From the NCBI RefSeq assembly GCF_016892605.1, contig NZ_JAFEMV010000004.1, positions 186,001-250,000 on the forward strand: a DNA stretch of 64,000 nt, given 5' to 3'. Source of the DNA: Desemzia sp. RIT 804. GTDB lineage: Bacteria; Bacillota; Bacilli; Lactobacillales; Carnobacteriaceae. Below are positions 27,632-38,175 of the stretch, piece by piece (within the stretch, counting starts at the first letter, position 1; every line of letters starts with the position of its first letter). The notes under the pieces are model-generated. The model was not told the origin of the DNA and ran no database searches. It worked only from the letters and a program-made list of their open reading frames with translations. The translations under genes were made by a program, and so were the position numbers.

Positions 27632-28552
27632 GTGTTGGCTTATAAAGAAAGAGGGAAATCATACAATTTGCTGATGATGGAGTCCTTGAGTATTCGGATG
27701 GAACTGACATTGAAGCAACAGTATTACTACCGAAATTTATTGAGAGGATATAAAGGCGAGTGTAAGCTGGATCAGGTGACTGTCAGATTGAATGGTAATT
27801 TTCTGGTACTGAATGATCTGCCGTTATTGGCGGAAGGGCGGTATTTCCAGATAGACACATTGATCATCGGTGCGAAATCAGTGAGTGTGTATGAGGCCAA
27901 AAATTATGGTGGAGAATACATTTTTAAGGGAGAGGATTTGTTTGTGGCGCGGACGAATAAACTAATTCACACGCCCTTTAACCAGCTCGACCGACTGCTG
28001 ATCTGTACCCGACAAGTGCTGGCCGAGTTGGGATTCCATTTGCCGGTGAACGGGTTTGTCGCTTTTATGGATCCTGACATGTGTCTCTACCAGGCTCCGT
28101 ATCGTCCAGAGCTCTTGCTTTCATGTAAGTTGGACAAACACTTCGCTAACGTAGCCAGCAACGGTGCTCCTTTGTCCAGCCGGCATCAAGAGTTGGCCTT
28201 CCAGCTTTGCGAGCGCATTGCACCTGAGCCTCCTTACAAAGATTTGCCCAAGTATACGTACGCGTCGTTGACGAAAGGTGTGCCTTGCGCAGAGTGCGGG
28301 AGCTTCATAGGTGCACTGCCGGTTGCTAGGAGCCGACAGTGCACCTGCGAAAAGTGCGGCCACCAAGAACCAGTAGTTAAGGTGCTCTGCCGTGTGATAG
28401 AAGAGTATCGGAGGCTGTTTCCGGACAATCAGATCACAACGACGGCCATCTACGACTGGTGCGGTGGTCTGTTTACAAAGAAACGGATCCGGCGAGTGTT
28501 GGAGAGCTATTTTCAGGCTGTCGGAACAAATCGTTTAATGACTTATATCTGA
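27632..28552 (+). CDS. NERD nuclease-like domain / Cys4 zinc-ribbon protein (NERD-B)
   Basis: 306 residues. The NERD domain has GYKGECKLD (Glu43), FQIDTLIIG (Asp75) and VYEAKNYGGEY (Glu88, Lys90), so the PD-(D/E)xK residues are in place. The zinc ribbon is CAECG ... CTCEKCGHQE near 230-260, followed by the conserved IYDWCGGLFTKKRIRRVL region near 283. The GTG start at 27632 follows AGGGAGG with 7-nt spacing and aligns with both paralogs. The gene is read against the direction of the rqcP-divIC operon it interrupts and is richer in GC than most genes here. Downstream it runs through a 38-bp palindromic terminator into a 343-bp tandem array. Function not established. Confidence 0.82.
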   Translation: MLAYKERGKSYNLLMMESLSIRMELTLKQQYYYRNLLRGYKGECKLDQVTVRLNGNFLVLNDLPLLAEGRYFQIDTLIIGAKSVSVYEAKNYGGEYIFKGEDLFVARTNKLIHTPFNQLDRLLICTRQVLAELGFHLPVNGFVAFMDPDMCLYQAPYRPELLLSCKLDKHFANVASNGAPLSSRHQELAFQLCERIAPEPPYKDLPKYTYASLTKGVPCAECGSFIGALPVARSRQCTCEKCGHQEPVVKVLCRVIEEYRRLFPDNQITTTAIYDWCGGLFTKKRIRRVLESYFQAVGTNRLMTYI

Positions 28553-28557
28553 ATCAA

Positions 28558-28595
28558 AGTCTTTTCAATTTAGCAGCTGCTAAATTGAAAAGACT
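28558..28595 (+). terminator. Terminator of NERD-B, perfect 38-bp palindrome
   Basis: AGTCTTTTCAATTTAGCAG is followed directly by its exact reverse complement and then TTTTTT. It begins 6 bp after the NERD-B stop. Confidence 0.85.
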
Positions 28596-28602
28596 TTTTT
28601 CT

Positions 28603-29905
28603 TTGGGCTTCGCTAGGCTATTTCAGCTGTCTGTACTGGAATAGTGGTTTTAACTAGTTGGCTTTTGAAGTGCCGATTACCTTTTTTATTATTGGGTCTA
28701 GCTTATATAGGAGATGGCGCCTGAATTGTTGCGTTTGGGGTTGAATTGAGGTTAGTTGAATGACTAAAAGGTAGGCTGTTTGCTTAGTTAGAGCCTTTAG
28801 ACTGGTTCAGAATTCTTCTAAAGGACGTTACTTAGTTAGTTAGTGCCTTCCGACTAGTTGTTCAATCTCCTAAAGGCCCTTACTTGTCCGGTTAATGCCT
28901 TAAGCCTAATTCTGAGCAACTCTAAAGGCACCTACTCCTTATCTAACAAGGCTTCGCTAGGCTGTTTTAGCTGTCTGTACTGGAATAGTGGTTTTAACTA
29001 GTTGGTTTTTGAAGTGCCAATTACTTTTTTTATTATTGGGTCTAGCTTGTATAGGAGATAGCGCCTGAATTGTTGAGTTTGGGGTTGAATTGAGGTTAGT
29101 TGAATGACTAAAAGGTAGGCTGTTTGCTTAATTAGTGACTTTAGACTGGTTCGGAATTCTTCTAAAGGACGTTACTTAGCTAGTTAGTGCCTTTAGACTA
29201 GTTGTTAAACCTCATAAAGGCTCTTACTTGTCCGGTTAATGCCTTAAGCCTAATTCTGAGCAACTCTAAAGGCACCTACTCCTTATCTAATAGGGTTTCC
29301 TAGGCTATTTCTGCTGTCTGTACTGGAATAGTGGTTTTAACTAGTTGGCTTTTGAAGTGCTGACTACTTTTTTTATTATTGGGTCTAGCTTGTATAGGAG
29401 ATAGCGCCTGAATTATTGAGTTTGGGGTTGAATTAGGTTGGTTGAGTGTCTAAAAGATAGGCTATTTGCTTAGTTAGAGCCTTTAAGCTGGTTCAGAATT
29501 CTTCTAAAGGACGCTACCTAGCTAGTTAGTGCCTTTAGACTAGTTGTTAAACCTCCTAAAGGCTCTTACTTGTCCGGTTAATGCCTTAAGCCTAATTCTG
29601 AGCAACTCTAAAGGCACCTACTCCTTATCTAATAGGGTTTCGCTAGGCTATTTTCGCTGTCTGTACTGGAATAGTGGTTTTAACTAGTTGGCTTTTGAAG
29701 TGCTGATTACTTTTTTTATTATTGGGTCTAGATTGTATAGGAGATAGCGCCTGAATTGTTGATTTTGGGGTTGAATTAGGTGACTAAAAGATCGGCTAGC
29801 TACTTAGTTAGTGCCTAAAGCTTAATTCTAAGCACCCCTAAAGGCACCTACTTATCTGGTTAGTGCCTTAAGACTAATTCAACATTCTCCTAATGTACGC
29901 TATCC
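28603..29905 (+). repeat. Family B tandem array, 343-bp unit, about 3.7 copies
   Basis: The marker CTGTCTGTACTGGAATAGTG begins at 28627, 28971, 29314 and 29657, and GGGTCTAGCTT-like at 28694, 29038, 29381 and 29724, giving periods of 344, 343 and 343 bp. Within each full unit three imperfect palindromes GCCTTTAG...CTAAAGGC lie 52 bp apart (in unit 2 the left arms begin at 29137, 29189 and 29241). The last unit is shortened and more diverged. No open frame of note is carried. One reversed unit lacking the linker is at 22629-22886. Confidence 0.92.
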
Positions 29906-29949
29906 TCTTCTACAGCACCCAACCAAGCCCGGCTCATGCCGAAGAAAAA

Positions 29950-29974
29950 GCCACCTATCGAAAGGATAGGTGGC
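29950..29974 (-). terminator. Terminator after rqcP
   Basis: GCCACCTATC pairs with GATAGGTGGC around a 5-nt loop, and TTTTT follows on the minus strand. It ends the mfd-mazG-rqcP transcript before the inserted repeats. Confidence 0.85.
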
Positions 29975-29984
29975 GGGTGTTGGG

Positions 29985-30239
29985 TTATTTCTCCGTATTG
30001 CTGATCACACTATACATTTCTGCAGCTTCGTCTTTTTTAGTGGTTTCGACTAGCTTGTCGATTCGAATGACTAGCGTGCGGTTACCGAATGCGATCGTTA
30101 GTTCATCGCCCTCTTTTACAGTAGAAGATGATTTGGCAACGATGCCGTTGATTTGGATTCTGCCTTTGTCCGCAACTTCTTTTGCAATGGTGCGGCGCTT
30201 GATGATGCGGGAAACTTTTAGAAATTTATCTAATCTCAT
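29985..30239 (-). CDS. rqcP: RqcP/YabO, S4-domain ribosome quality control protein
   Basis: An 84-residue S4 RNA-binding protein: [20 protein letters not shown], then [27 protein letters not shown]. RqcP works with RqcH in adding alanine tails to nascent chains on stalled 50S subunits in Gram-positive bacteria. Its ATG overlaps the mazG stop (ATGA). In most relatives divIC follows within a short distance; here the transcript is closed by a terminator instead. Confidence 0.93.
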   Translation of the reverse strand: MRLDKFLKVSRIIKRRTIAKEVADKGRIQINGIVAKSSSTVKEGDELTIAFGNRTLVIRIDKLVETTKKDEAAEMYSVISNTEK

Positions 30240-30949
30240 AAGCCTAGCTCCTTTTCTCTTGCTTTGATTTTTTGCCAGATGGCGTCTACTTCTTCGACTG
30301 TGTTAGCCTCGACTCCGTCAAATACATGTGGGTGGCGCCGACGCAACTTGGTATTGATGGCTTCGAGCACATCTTCCAGCGTGAACGCTCCAGTGTATTC
30401 GGCGTAGCTCGTTTGGTACAACACTTGGCATAAGACATCGCCTAATTCTTCGATCAGGTTTCGGGTGTCTTGATTTTTGATTGCTTCGATCAATTCTTCA
30501 GTCTCTTCGCGCAAATACGGTATCAAGGTTTCATGTGTCTGTTGCTTGATCCAGACGTCGCCGCCTTCTCCAGTGATCTCGTCCAAATAAAATTGCAGCG
30601 TCTGGAAAGTTTTTGTACGCTCGTCTTGTTTTAAAGCGGGCACAAACAGCACATTTGAAGTGGAGTTCATTTGAAAGGGTAGTTCTTCATTTAATGTGAA
30701 CCACTCCACTCTTTCTTCAGCAGTACCGGGGTCTGCCACCCACGCAACTTTGTGATCAAGCGGGTATTTTTTATTTAATATAGGCGCGACAAAGCTTAAT
30801 ACTTGTGCATCTTGGATATCTTCAATAATGACTGATTGGCCTAGAGCCAGCTGGTCGCCGTCCAATTTCTTAGCGGGAACCCATTGAAATCCAGATGAAA
30901 AATCACTCTTTACAGCTTTAAAAATTGCTTCCAAAACAGATAAACTCAT
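30236..30949 (-). CDS. mazG: MazG-type nucleotide pyrophosphohydrolase (YabN C-terminal domain)
   Basis: The MazG domain fills the C-terminal half: [14 protein letters not shown] and [14 protein letters not shown] (the EExxE and ExxD metal sites), then [10 protein letters not shown]. In Bacillus YabN this domain follows a tetrapyrrole-methylase-like domain; here the N-terminal 110 residues are short and do not show the methylase motifs, so that part seems reduced. It probably hydrolyses noncanonical NTPs. It lies 8 bp after the MurJ-like gene and overlaps rqcP. Confidence 0.85.
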   Translation of the reverse strand: MSLSVLEAIFKAVKSDFSSGFQWVPAKKLDGDQLALGQSVIIEDIQDAQVLSFVAPILNKKYPLDHKVAWVADPGTAEERVEWFTLNEELPFQMNSTSNVLFVPALKQDERTKTFQTLQFYLDEITGEGGDVWIKQQTHETLIPYLREETEELIEAIKNQDTRNLIEELGDVLCQVLYQTSYAEYTGAFTLEDVLEAINTKLRRRHPHVFDGVEANTVEEVDAIWQKIKAREKELGL

Positions 30950-30957
30950 GTTTTCCC

Positions 30958-32541
30958 CTACTTTCTCAATACTCTTTTACCAAACGGGAGCGATAGCCAT
31001 TCGCGCAAGGTCAAGAGTTTGACTGAAATAATAGCTTTCACAAAGACTGCTACACCAATACCGACTCCTAAAATAGCGACTACAAATGAGCCGGTACGAC
31101 TGGCATCTAGGCCGGTCAAATGAATCAAGCTTGTCACTACTATAACGGTTACCCCCATCATGATGGAACTAACCACTAATTTCCAACAAAAACCTTTTGC
31201 GTAAACAGCTGTTTTCAACTGACCATCTAGTTTCAGCCAGCTGAACACAAGGGTGGCCAATAATGCCAGTACCGTTCCTAAACTGGATCCTGCCGTACCC
31301 CTCAGCTCAACTAGATAAGTATTCACCAAGGCTTTCACTAACAAACCAATCATCAGACCCACAAAAGCTAAGCGATGCTGGTTACGACTTTGGAAAATCG
31401 CGTTGACTGCTCCGATCAATGATGCTAAAAAGATCGCGATCAAATAAATACCAATGGTCAGATTGCCTTCTTTATCGCCAAACAACGTATGGTTTAGATA
31501 AGGTGTTAAGAGTATCATACCAAATGTAGCGGCTGTGGCAATAGTGATAGTGATCCGCAAAAACGATTTTGCAATGTGAATAAAATCCGCTGTCTTCTTC
31601 TCTACCACACTAACTGTCAACATCGGCAATAAACTTGATGAGAAGGCCGTTGCCACAACCATTCCTAATTGCACTAGCGGTTGACCGCGGTCGTAGATCC
31701 CTTTTAAATTCCGAGCCGATTCAGGCTCTACACCCGACTGGATTAAACCATTATATAAGGTGAACGAATCAACGAGTTGCAGCAGCAACAGCATCGCACT
31801 CAATAAGCATAAGACCAGTCCTTCTGTTCCCAATCGTTTGAGGAGCTTTTGATAAGTGGGAACCGGATCTGAATCGGGATGGATCTCTGCAGAAAAAGGT
31901 CTATTTTTATAATGGGACACTATAAAGATAGCCATCGTCATAGAAGCTGCAATGGCTGCGATCCATGCACTGCTCATAGCATCGGCGCCCATTTGATACA
32001 CCGATTCAAAACTGGCGTTGTAAGTGTAAGCGACCAAAAGAATCACGGCCACTCGGACCACTTGCTCGACCACTTGTGAGACAGCTGTCGGGATCATTTG
32101 AAAGGTGCCTTGGAAATAGCCGCGCGAAACGGATAAAAAAGGCACCAGCAAAAATTGCCAGGAAACTGCTTGGATGATGCCGTTGAGTTGGCGGTCACCC
32201 ATGCCTTCTGCGATCACATTTGCGCCGAAATACAAGGCTAGAAAGATTCCGAGAGAAAAAGCTGCCAGCAGCACAAATAATTTCTGTTGGACTTTTCGCT
32301 GCATCTCAGGTGTCGGTGTTTCTGCAATGATTTTGGAAAGAAAGACTGGCAATCCATTCAAGGCCAAGGTCATGCCCAAGCCATAAAGCGGATAAACTTG
32401 CTGGTACACGTAAAACCCTGTATTGCCGACCATATTTTGAAATGGAACGCGGTATACTGCACTGAGGACTTTCGCTACAAAAGCGGCAATCGTTAAGATA
32501 ACAGCGCCATTCATCGTTTTTTTCAGTTGCTGGTTTCCCAT
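30958..32541 (-). CDS. YabM/SpoVB-like polysaccharide (lipid II flippase family) exporter
   Basis: A 527-residue MOP-superfamily membrane protein with about fourteen helices. It starts MNGAVILTIAAFVAKVLSAVYRVPFQNMVGN, the typical opening of the SpoVB/YabM/MurJ-related proteins, and has the expected VSRGYFQGTFQMIPTAVSQV segment near 118. Such proteins flip lipid-linked cell-wall precursors. The location between mfd and mazG matches yabM of Bacillus. Whether it is the main lipid II flippase in this organism cannot be decided here. Confidence 0.87.
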   Translation of the reverse strand: MGNQQLKKTMNGAVILTIAAFVAKVLSAVYRVPFQNMVGNTGFYVYQQVYPLYGLGMTLALNGLPVFLSKIIAETPTPEMQRKVQQKLFVLLAAFSLGIFLALYFGANVIAEGMGDRQLNGIIQAVSWQFLLVPFLSVSRGYFQGTFQMIPTAVSQVVEQVVRVAVILLVAYTYNASFESVYQMGADAMSSAWIAAIAASMTMAIFIVSHYKNRPFSAEIHPDSDPVPTYQKLLKRLGTEGLVLCLLSAMLLLLQLVDSFTLYNGLIQSGVEPESARNLKGIYDRGQPLVQLGMVVATAFSSSLLPMLTVSVVEKKTADFIHIAKSFLRITITIATAATFGMILLTPYLNHTLFGDKEGNLTIGIYLIAIFLASLIGAVNAIFQSRNQHRLAFVGLMIGLLVKALVNTYLVELRGTAGSSLGTVLALLATLVFSWLKLDGQLKTAVYAKGFCWKLVVSSIMMGVTVIVVTSLIHLTGLDASRTGSFVVAILGVGIGVAVFVKAIISVKLLTLREWLSLPFGKRVLRK

Positions 32542-32565
32542 TTGCTTGTCCTCACTTTTTTCAGG

Positions 32566-35500
32566 TTACTTGCTTTCAACATGCTCAGTTCGATAGTCTG
32601 CAATATTTTGCGCAAATTTCTCAATGTAGCCTAGCCATTGGTAAGTAGCTTTCAGGTAATTTTTTTGCAAGCGCAAAGTTACCGTCAATTTATTTTTGAC
32701 TACACCGACATCGGCTTTCAGCGGAATATCGCTGAGCGCACGGAAGGTTTCTTCTCCCGGCAGGTGTTGTGTTCCTTCATTAGAAAATGTGATATCGACT
32801 TGATCGTCTTTGCGCTTAATGTTTTCGATCAAAGCATACTCACCGTAGAACTTGATCAGTCCGATCGTCAACAAATCAGCAACTTCGTCAGGGAAATTCC
32901 CGAAACGGTCGATCAAGTCATCTTGCAATTGGACATATTCATCGTGGCTGTTCAGCTCGCGAATGCGTTTGTAGATCTCGATTTTTTGGCGTTGGTCGGA
33001 AATGTAATCGTTCGGCAAGTAAGCATTGAGGCCCAAATCGATCTCCACTTTGGTTTTCTTGTCTTTTTCTTCACCGCCGCGTTTGCGCACCACTGCTTCA
33101 CTCAACATTTCAGAGTACAAATCAAATCCGACTGAATCGATAAAGCCGTGTTGCTGTTTACCGAGCAGATTTCCCGCCCCGCGAATCGATAAATCTCGCA
33201 TCGCGATCTTGAATCCAGAACCCAGTTCGGTAAATTCTTTGATGGCTTGCAGCCGTTTTTCGCTGACTTCATTCAAGACTTTATTTTGCTGGTACATCAA
33301 ATAAGCATAAGCCACACGATTGCTCCGTCCTACCCGACCTCTTAATTGATACAGCTGCGATAATCCCATGTGATCTGCATTTTCCACAAATAAAGTGTTC
33401 ACATTCGGCATATCCACACCCGTTTCAATGATCGTCGTGGTGACTAAGACATCGTACTGGCCTTCCACAAATTCAAACAAAACATTTTCTAATTGAGATT
33501 CTGACATTTGCCCATGAGCATAAGCGATTCGAGCGTCTGGGATCAGCGCTTCTAATTCCGACACGCGTCTTTCGATCGTTTCTACGCGGTTGTACAAATA
33601 AAAGGCTTGCCCCCCACGAGCCATTTCACGCTCGACTGCTTCTCGGATAGCGCCGGGATTTTGTTCCATGACATACGTTTGTACTGGATAACGGCTGGCT
33701 GGCGGAGTTTCGATGACCGACAAGTCCCTAACTCCCAGCATTGACATGTGTAAAGTCCGTGGAATCGGCGTCGCTGTCAACGTCAGCACATCCACTTGCT
33801 CTTTCAACGCTTTCAGCTTTTCTTTATGTTTTACACCAAAACGTTGTTCCTCATCAATGATCAATAATCCGATATCATTGAATTGCACATCATTAGATAA
33901 CAATCGATGCGTCCCTACGACAATATCTATCTGTCCTTTTTTGATGCCTTTGATCGTTTCCGTTTGCTGCTTTTTGGTACGGAAGCGGCTCAGGATCGAC
34001 ACTTCTACCGGAAAATCAGCAAATCGTTCGATCATATTTTCATAATGCTGCTGTGCTAAAATCGTTGTCGGCACTAGGAAAGCAGCTTGTTTCCCTTCTT
34101 GAACTGCTTTAAAGATCGCTCTCAAGGCTACTTCCGTTTTCCCGTATCCAACGTCTCCTACCAACAAACGATCCATCGGTTTTTTCTTTTCCATGTCGCG
34201 CTTGATTTCTTCAGTACTACGCAACTGGTCTTCGGTCTCCGTGTAAGGAAAGGCATCTTCAAATTCTTTTTGGTATTCCGTGTCAGATGAAAATGCATAC
34301 CCGACTTCTTGGTCACGAGCTGCGTACAATTCGATCAATTCGTCTGCGATATCTTCTACTTTGCTTGCAACTTTATGCTTGGTTTTTGCCCATTCTGTTC
34401 CGCCTAGTTTATTGACTTTAGGTGTCTTGGATTCAGAAGCGACATATTTTTGCAGCAAATTCAATTGCGTGACAGGAATGAACAATTTGGCGTCGTCTTT
34501 ATAGATAATGGACATATAATCTTGGTTCACACCGTTGATTTCCAACGTTTCCATACCAGTGTATTTCCCGATCCCGTGATTCACGTGAACGACAAAATCT
34601 CCCGGATTCAATTCGCTGTAGCTCTTGATCCGTTCAGCATTGGACATCGTTTGGCGACGATTGGCTTTTTTCTTCGCTACTTTGTTGAACAGCTCTCGTT
34701 CAGTCAACAGCACGAATTTCTCACTCGGCAATTCAAATCCAGTCCGAATACTGCCAATGACGATTTGAACACTGCCCGTTTCAATGGCATCTGGAGCTAC
34801 TACTTTGCTATGGATTTCAAAGTCTTCAAATGTCTGATGGACTTTTTGCGCTCGCTCTTCAGTAGGCACAGTCACTACAACAGTGTGCTCTTGTTTTTCC
34901 CAACGCGTCATCTCTGTTTTCAACAATGGCATTTGACCAAAGAACTGCTGCATACTCCTGTATTGGAATGGATGGATCTCATCCAAGCGCAGATTTCCCA
35001 TTCCTTTTTGGAACAGCACAAAGTACAAGCGGTCCGTTTGCGTTTGCTTTACGGTCGCTTTAAAATCATGTGAAAAGTTCTGTTGCTGCAAGATTTGACG
35101 CGTACCCAATTTGCTCGTCACCCATTCAGCTTCTTCTGTTTCTGCATGACGATCAGCTTCCAGAATACGTGGGTAATCATCCAATACCAGAACTGTGTTT
35201 TCAGCCATATAATCTAAAATACTGCTTTTTTCAGGGTAAACGTAATCGGTGAACATCACCAGCTCATTGATTGGTTCACCATAATTAAAGGCATCTACGA
35301 TCGGCGCCATATTTTTTATAAATAATTGCTTGTCGGCGTCTTCCGCCATTAAATTTTTATTGCGTTCAACAGTCTCTGTAAATTTCTGTGCTTGCTGCTG
35401 CAATAGTTCTTTCGTGTAAATCGTATCGCTCGCCGGCAAAATCTTGATGGCTTCGATATTTTGGACCGAGCGTTGCGTACCCGCTTCAAAGAACCGCATC

Positions 35501-36105
35501 GAATCCACTTCGGTATCAAATAATTCTATCCGCACCGGATTTTCTTCTGTCAGAGGATAAATATCAATGATTCCTCCGCGAATACTGAATTCTCCCGGGC
35601 TCCCTACTAATTGCTGGCGAATATATCCCATATCGACCAGCTTTTGGGCCAAGTTTGTCGGGTCCAGCTCACCGCCTAGTTCCACATCAAATGTGTTCTC
35701 TTTCCACAAGCTGACTGGGGGCAATAATTTGCGCACACCTGCGACCGGAACAAAAATGATTCCAGCTTCTCCTGACAATAAAAAGTCCATAGCAGCAATT
35801 CTCTCACTGCGGGCTTCAGGTGAAGCGATCGCCATTTCAGCGTAGACCATTTCATCTACTGGAAAAATGTGCAGCTTGTCGTCATCGACTAGGCCGCTAA
35901 AATCTTCCATCAATTGATTGGCGTGAAATAAATTATGTGCGATCACAACAATCGGTTGTTGCTTTTTCTTTAAGATGGCAGCTATAACTAAAGTTCTAGC
36001 TGAACCAGATAACCCTGTAATGAGTTGGGCTTGTTTCTTACCGATCGGATCAATAACTGCTTTTACGCTATCCATACCAGCCAGTAACTGTACTACATCT
36101 CCCAT
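32566..36105 (-). CDS. mfd: Transcription-repair coupling factor Mfd
   Basis: At 1179 residues it is of normal length. Seen in order: a UvrB-homology N-terminal part (SPGEFSIRGGIIDIYPL near 165), the RNA polymerase-interaction domain (LNPGDFVVHVNHGIGKYTGMETL near 495), a RecG-like helicase with Walker A LLVGDVGYGKTEVALRA near 643 and DEEQ box LLIIDEEQRFGVKHKEKL, the translocation motif region ADHMGLSQLYQLRGRVGRSNR near 900, and the C-terminal regulatory domain. It removes stalled polymerase and recruits UvrA. The start follows GGAGG. Confidence 0.97.
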   Translation of the reverse strand: MGDVVQLLAGMDSVKAVIDPIGKKQAQLITGLSGSARTLVIAAILKKKQQPIVVIAHNLFHANQLMEDFSGLVDDDKLHIFPVDEMVYAEMAIASPEARSERIAAMDFLLSGEAGIIFVPVAGVRKLLPPVSLWKENTFDVELGGELDPTNLAQKLVDMGYIRQQLVGSPGEFSIRGGIIDIYPLTEENPVRIELFDTEVDSMRFFEAGTQRSVQNIEAIKILPASDTIYTKELLQQQAQKFTETVERNKNLMAEDADKQLFIKNMAPIVDAFNYGEPINELVMFTDYVYPEKSSILDYMAENTVLVLDDYPRILEADRHAETEEAEWVTSKLGTRQILQQQNFSHDFKATVKQTQTDRLYFVLFQKGMGNLRLDEIHPFQYRSMQQFFGQMPLLKTEMTRWEKQEHTVVVTVPTEERAQKVHQTFEDFEIHSKVVAPDAIETGSVQIVIGSIRTGFELPSEKFVLLTERELFNKVAKKKANRRQTMSNAERIKSYSELNPGDFVVHVNHGIGKYTGMETLEINGVNQDYMSIIYKDDAKLFIPVTQLNLLQKYVASESKTPKVNKLGGTEWAKTKHKVASKVEDIADELIELYAARDQEVGYAFSSDTEYQKEFEDAFPYTETEDQLRSTEEIKRDMEKKKPMDRLLVGDVGYGKTEVALRAIFKAVQEGKQAAFLVPTTILAQQHYENMIERFADFPVEVSILSRFRTKKQQTETIKGIKKGQIDIVVGTHRLLSNDVQFNDIGLLIIDEEQRFGVKHKEKLKALKEQVDVLTLTATPIPRTLHMSMLGVRDLSVIETPPASRYPVQTYVMEQNPGAIREAVEREMARGGQAFYLYNRVETIERRVSELEALIPDARIAYAHGQMSESQLENVLFEFVEGQYDVLVTTTIIETGVDMPNVNTLFVENADHMGLSQLYQLRGRVGRSNRVAYAYLMYQQNKVLNEVSEKRLQAIKEFTELGSGFKIAMRDLSIRGAGNLLGKQQHGFIDSVGFDLYSEMLSEAVVRKRGGEEKDKKTKVEIDLGLNAYLPNDYISDQRQKIEIYKRIRELNSHDEYVQLQDDLIDRFGNFPDEVADLLTIGLIKFYGEYALIENIKRKDDQVDITFSNEGTQHLPGEETFRALSDIPLKADVGVVKNKLTVTLRLQKNYLKATYQWLGYIEKFAQNIADYRTEHVESK

Positions 36106-36126
36106 ATGTTTTGCCTCCGTTTTGTC

Positions 36127-36687
36127 TTAATTAAAGTGATTCATGGTATCGATAAATTGGTGTCCGTCTAACCAATAATTAGCAGCTTCCGCACTTTTTT
36201 TCACCGCATCCAAAATATCCGCGTGAACTTCCTTGGGAAATCCGCTCAATACATGTTGAACAACAGTCTGTTTTGGAAATGGACGGTCGATTCCGATACG
36301 GATCCGGTTAAAGTCTTGCGTGCCGATGTGTTGGATGATACTCTTGATTCCATTGTGTCCGCCAGCACTGCCTTTTTGGCGCAAACGAATCTTTCCGACC
36401 GGTAAATCCAAATCGTCATAAATCACCAACAGGTCTTCAACTGCCACATCATAATAATCCATCAACGCTCTCACAGCTCGTCCAGATTCATTCATGTAAG
36501 TTTGTGGCTTAATGAACAAAGTCTTTTCTCCGCCAAAATGAGCTTCAGCTACATCTGCTTCGAATTTTGATTTGTTGAATGCGAGCTTGTGTTGATAGGC
36601 TAATTCATCTAATGTGATAAATCCAATATTGTGTTTTGTGTCTTGATATTTTTTCCCAGGGTTCCCTAGGCCTACGATCATCTTCAT
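36127..36687 (-). CDS. pth: Peptidyl-tRNA hydrolase
   Basis: 186 residues with the family motifs MIVGLGNPGKKYQDTKHNIGF (catalytic His at about 20), FIKPQTYMNESGRAV near 60, VIYDDLDLPVGKIRLRQKGSAGGHNGIKSI near 88. It recycles peptidyl-tRNA released from ribosomes. The gene precedes mfd by 21 bp, the order known from Bacillus and lactic acid bacteria. Confidence 0.97.
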   Translation of the reverse strand: MKMIVGLGNPGKKYQDTKHNIGFITLDELAYQHKLAFNKSKFEADVAEAHFGGEKTLFIKPQTYMNESGRAVRALMDYYDVAVEDLLVIYDDLDLPVGKIRLRQKGSAGGHNGIKSIIQHIGTQDFNRIRIGIDRPFPKQTVVQHVLSGFPKEVHADILDAVKKSAEAANYWLDGHQFIDTMNHFN

Positions 36688-36831
36688 TGTACACTCTCCA
36701 GTTTCATCGTTAATGGACGCAAAAAAGCGCTGCGCGAAATACCTTTCGCCCAGTACGACCTCTTTTTAAACTTTTATCTAGTATAGCACAATTTAAAACA
36801 CAAAAGGAATAGGTTGCTTGCTTTAAAAAGT

Positions 36832-37932
<1,101 letters not shown>

Positions 37933-37949
37933 TATTATGATTACTGTTT

Positions 37950-37975
37950 GCCTCTCTTTTTGAGAGGCTTTTTTT
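37950..37975 (+). terminator. ldh terminator
   Basis: GCCTCTC-TTTTT-GAGAGGC followed by TTTTTTT, 17 bp after the stop codon. Confidence 0.9.
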
Positions 37976-38007
37976 GTTTGTGGTTATGGCTGGGGTTGGG
38001 TAATTTG

Positions 38008-38161
38008 GGTTTGCGTTCCCTTTTTGTCGCTTTCAATTCAAAAAGGGAACGTATTTTTTGTTTACGTTCCCTTTCACTCGTTTTCTGTCACAAAAGGGAA
38101 CGCAAAACTAATTTGCGTGACAAAAAATCTGTTTACTCACCATTTAAGGAACGCAAACCTC
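38008..38161. repeat. Family C repeat array, downstream flank of NERD-C
   Basis: Three imperfect palindromes with left arms GCGTTCCC-like at 38013, 38064 and 38115 (exactly 51 bp apart) and right arms GGGAACGCAAA-like, separated by short AT linkers. One left arm in each array reads GCGTGAC or GCGTGCC; here it is the third. The array lies 14 bp from the NERD-C stop. Small open frames across it look fortuitous. Confidence 0.88.
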
Positions 38162-38175
38162 ACTCAAGCAGCTAC

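Noticed and set aside
27632-29905. Insertion sequence or transposon with a classical transposase
   Set aside because: No DDE, HUH or recombinase motifs are present in NERD-B, and no terminal inverted repeats or target duplication could be recognised. Mobility remains a hypothesis.
34450-35073. 207-codon open frame opposite mfd
   Set aside because: Antisense to a fully conserved mfd coding region; no family resemblance and no ribosome site.
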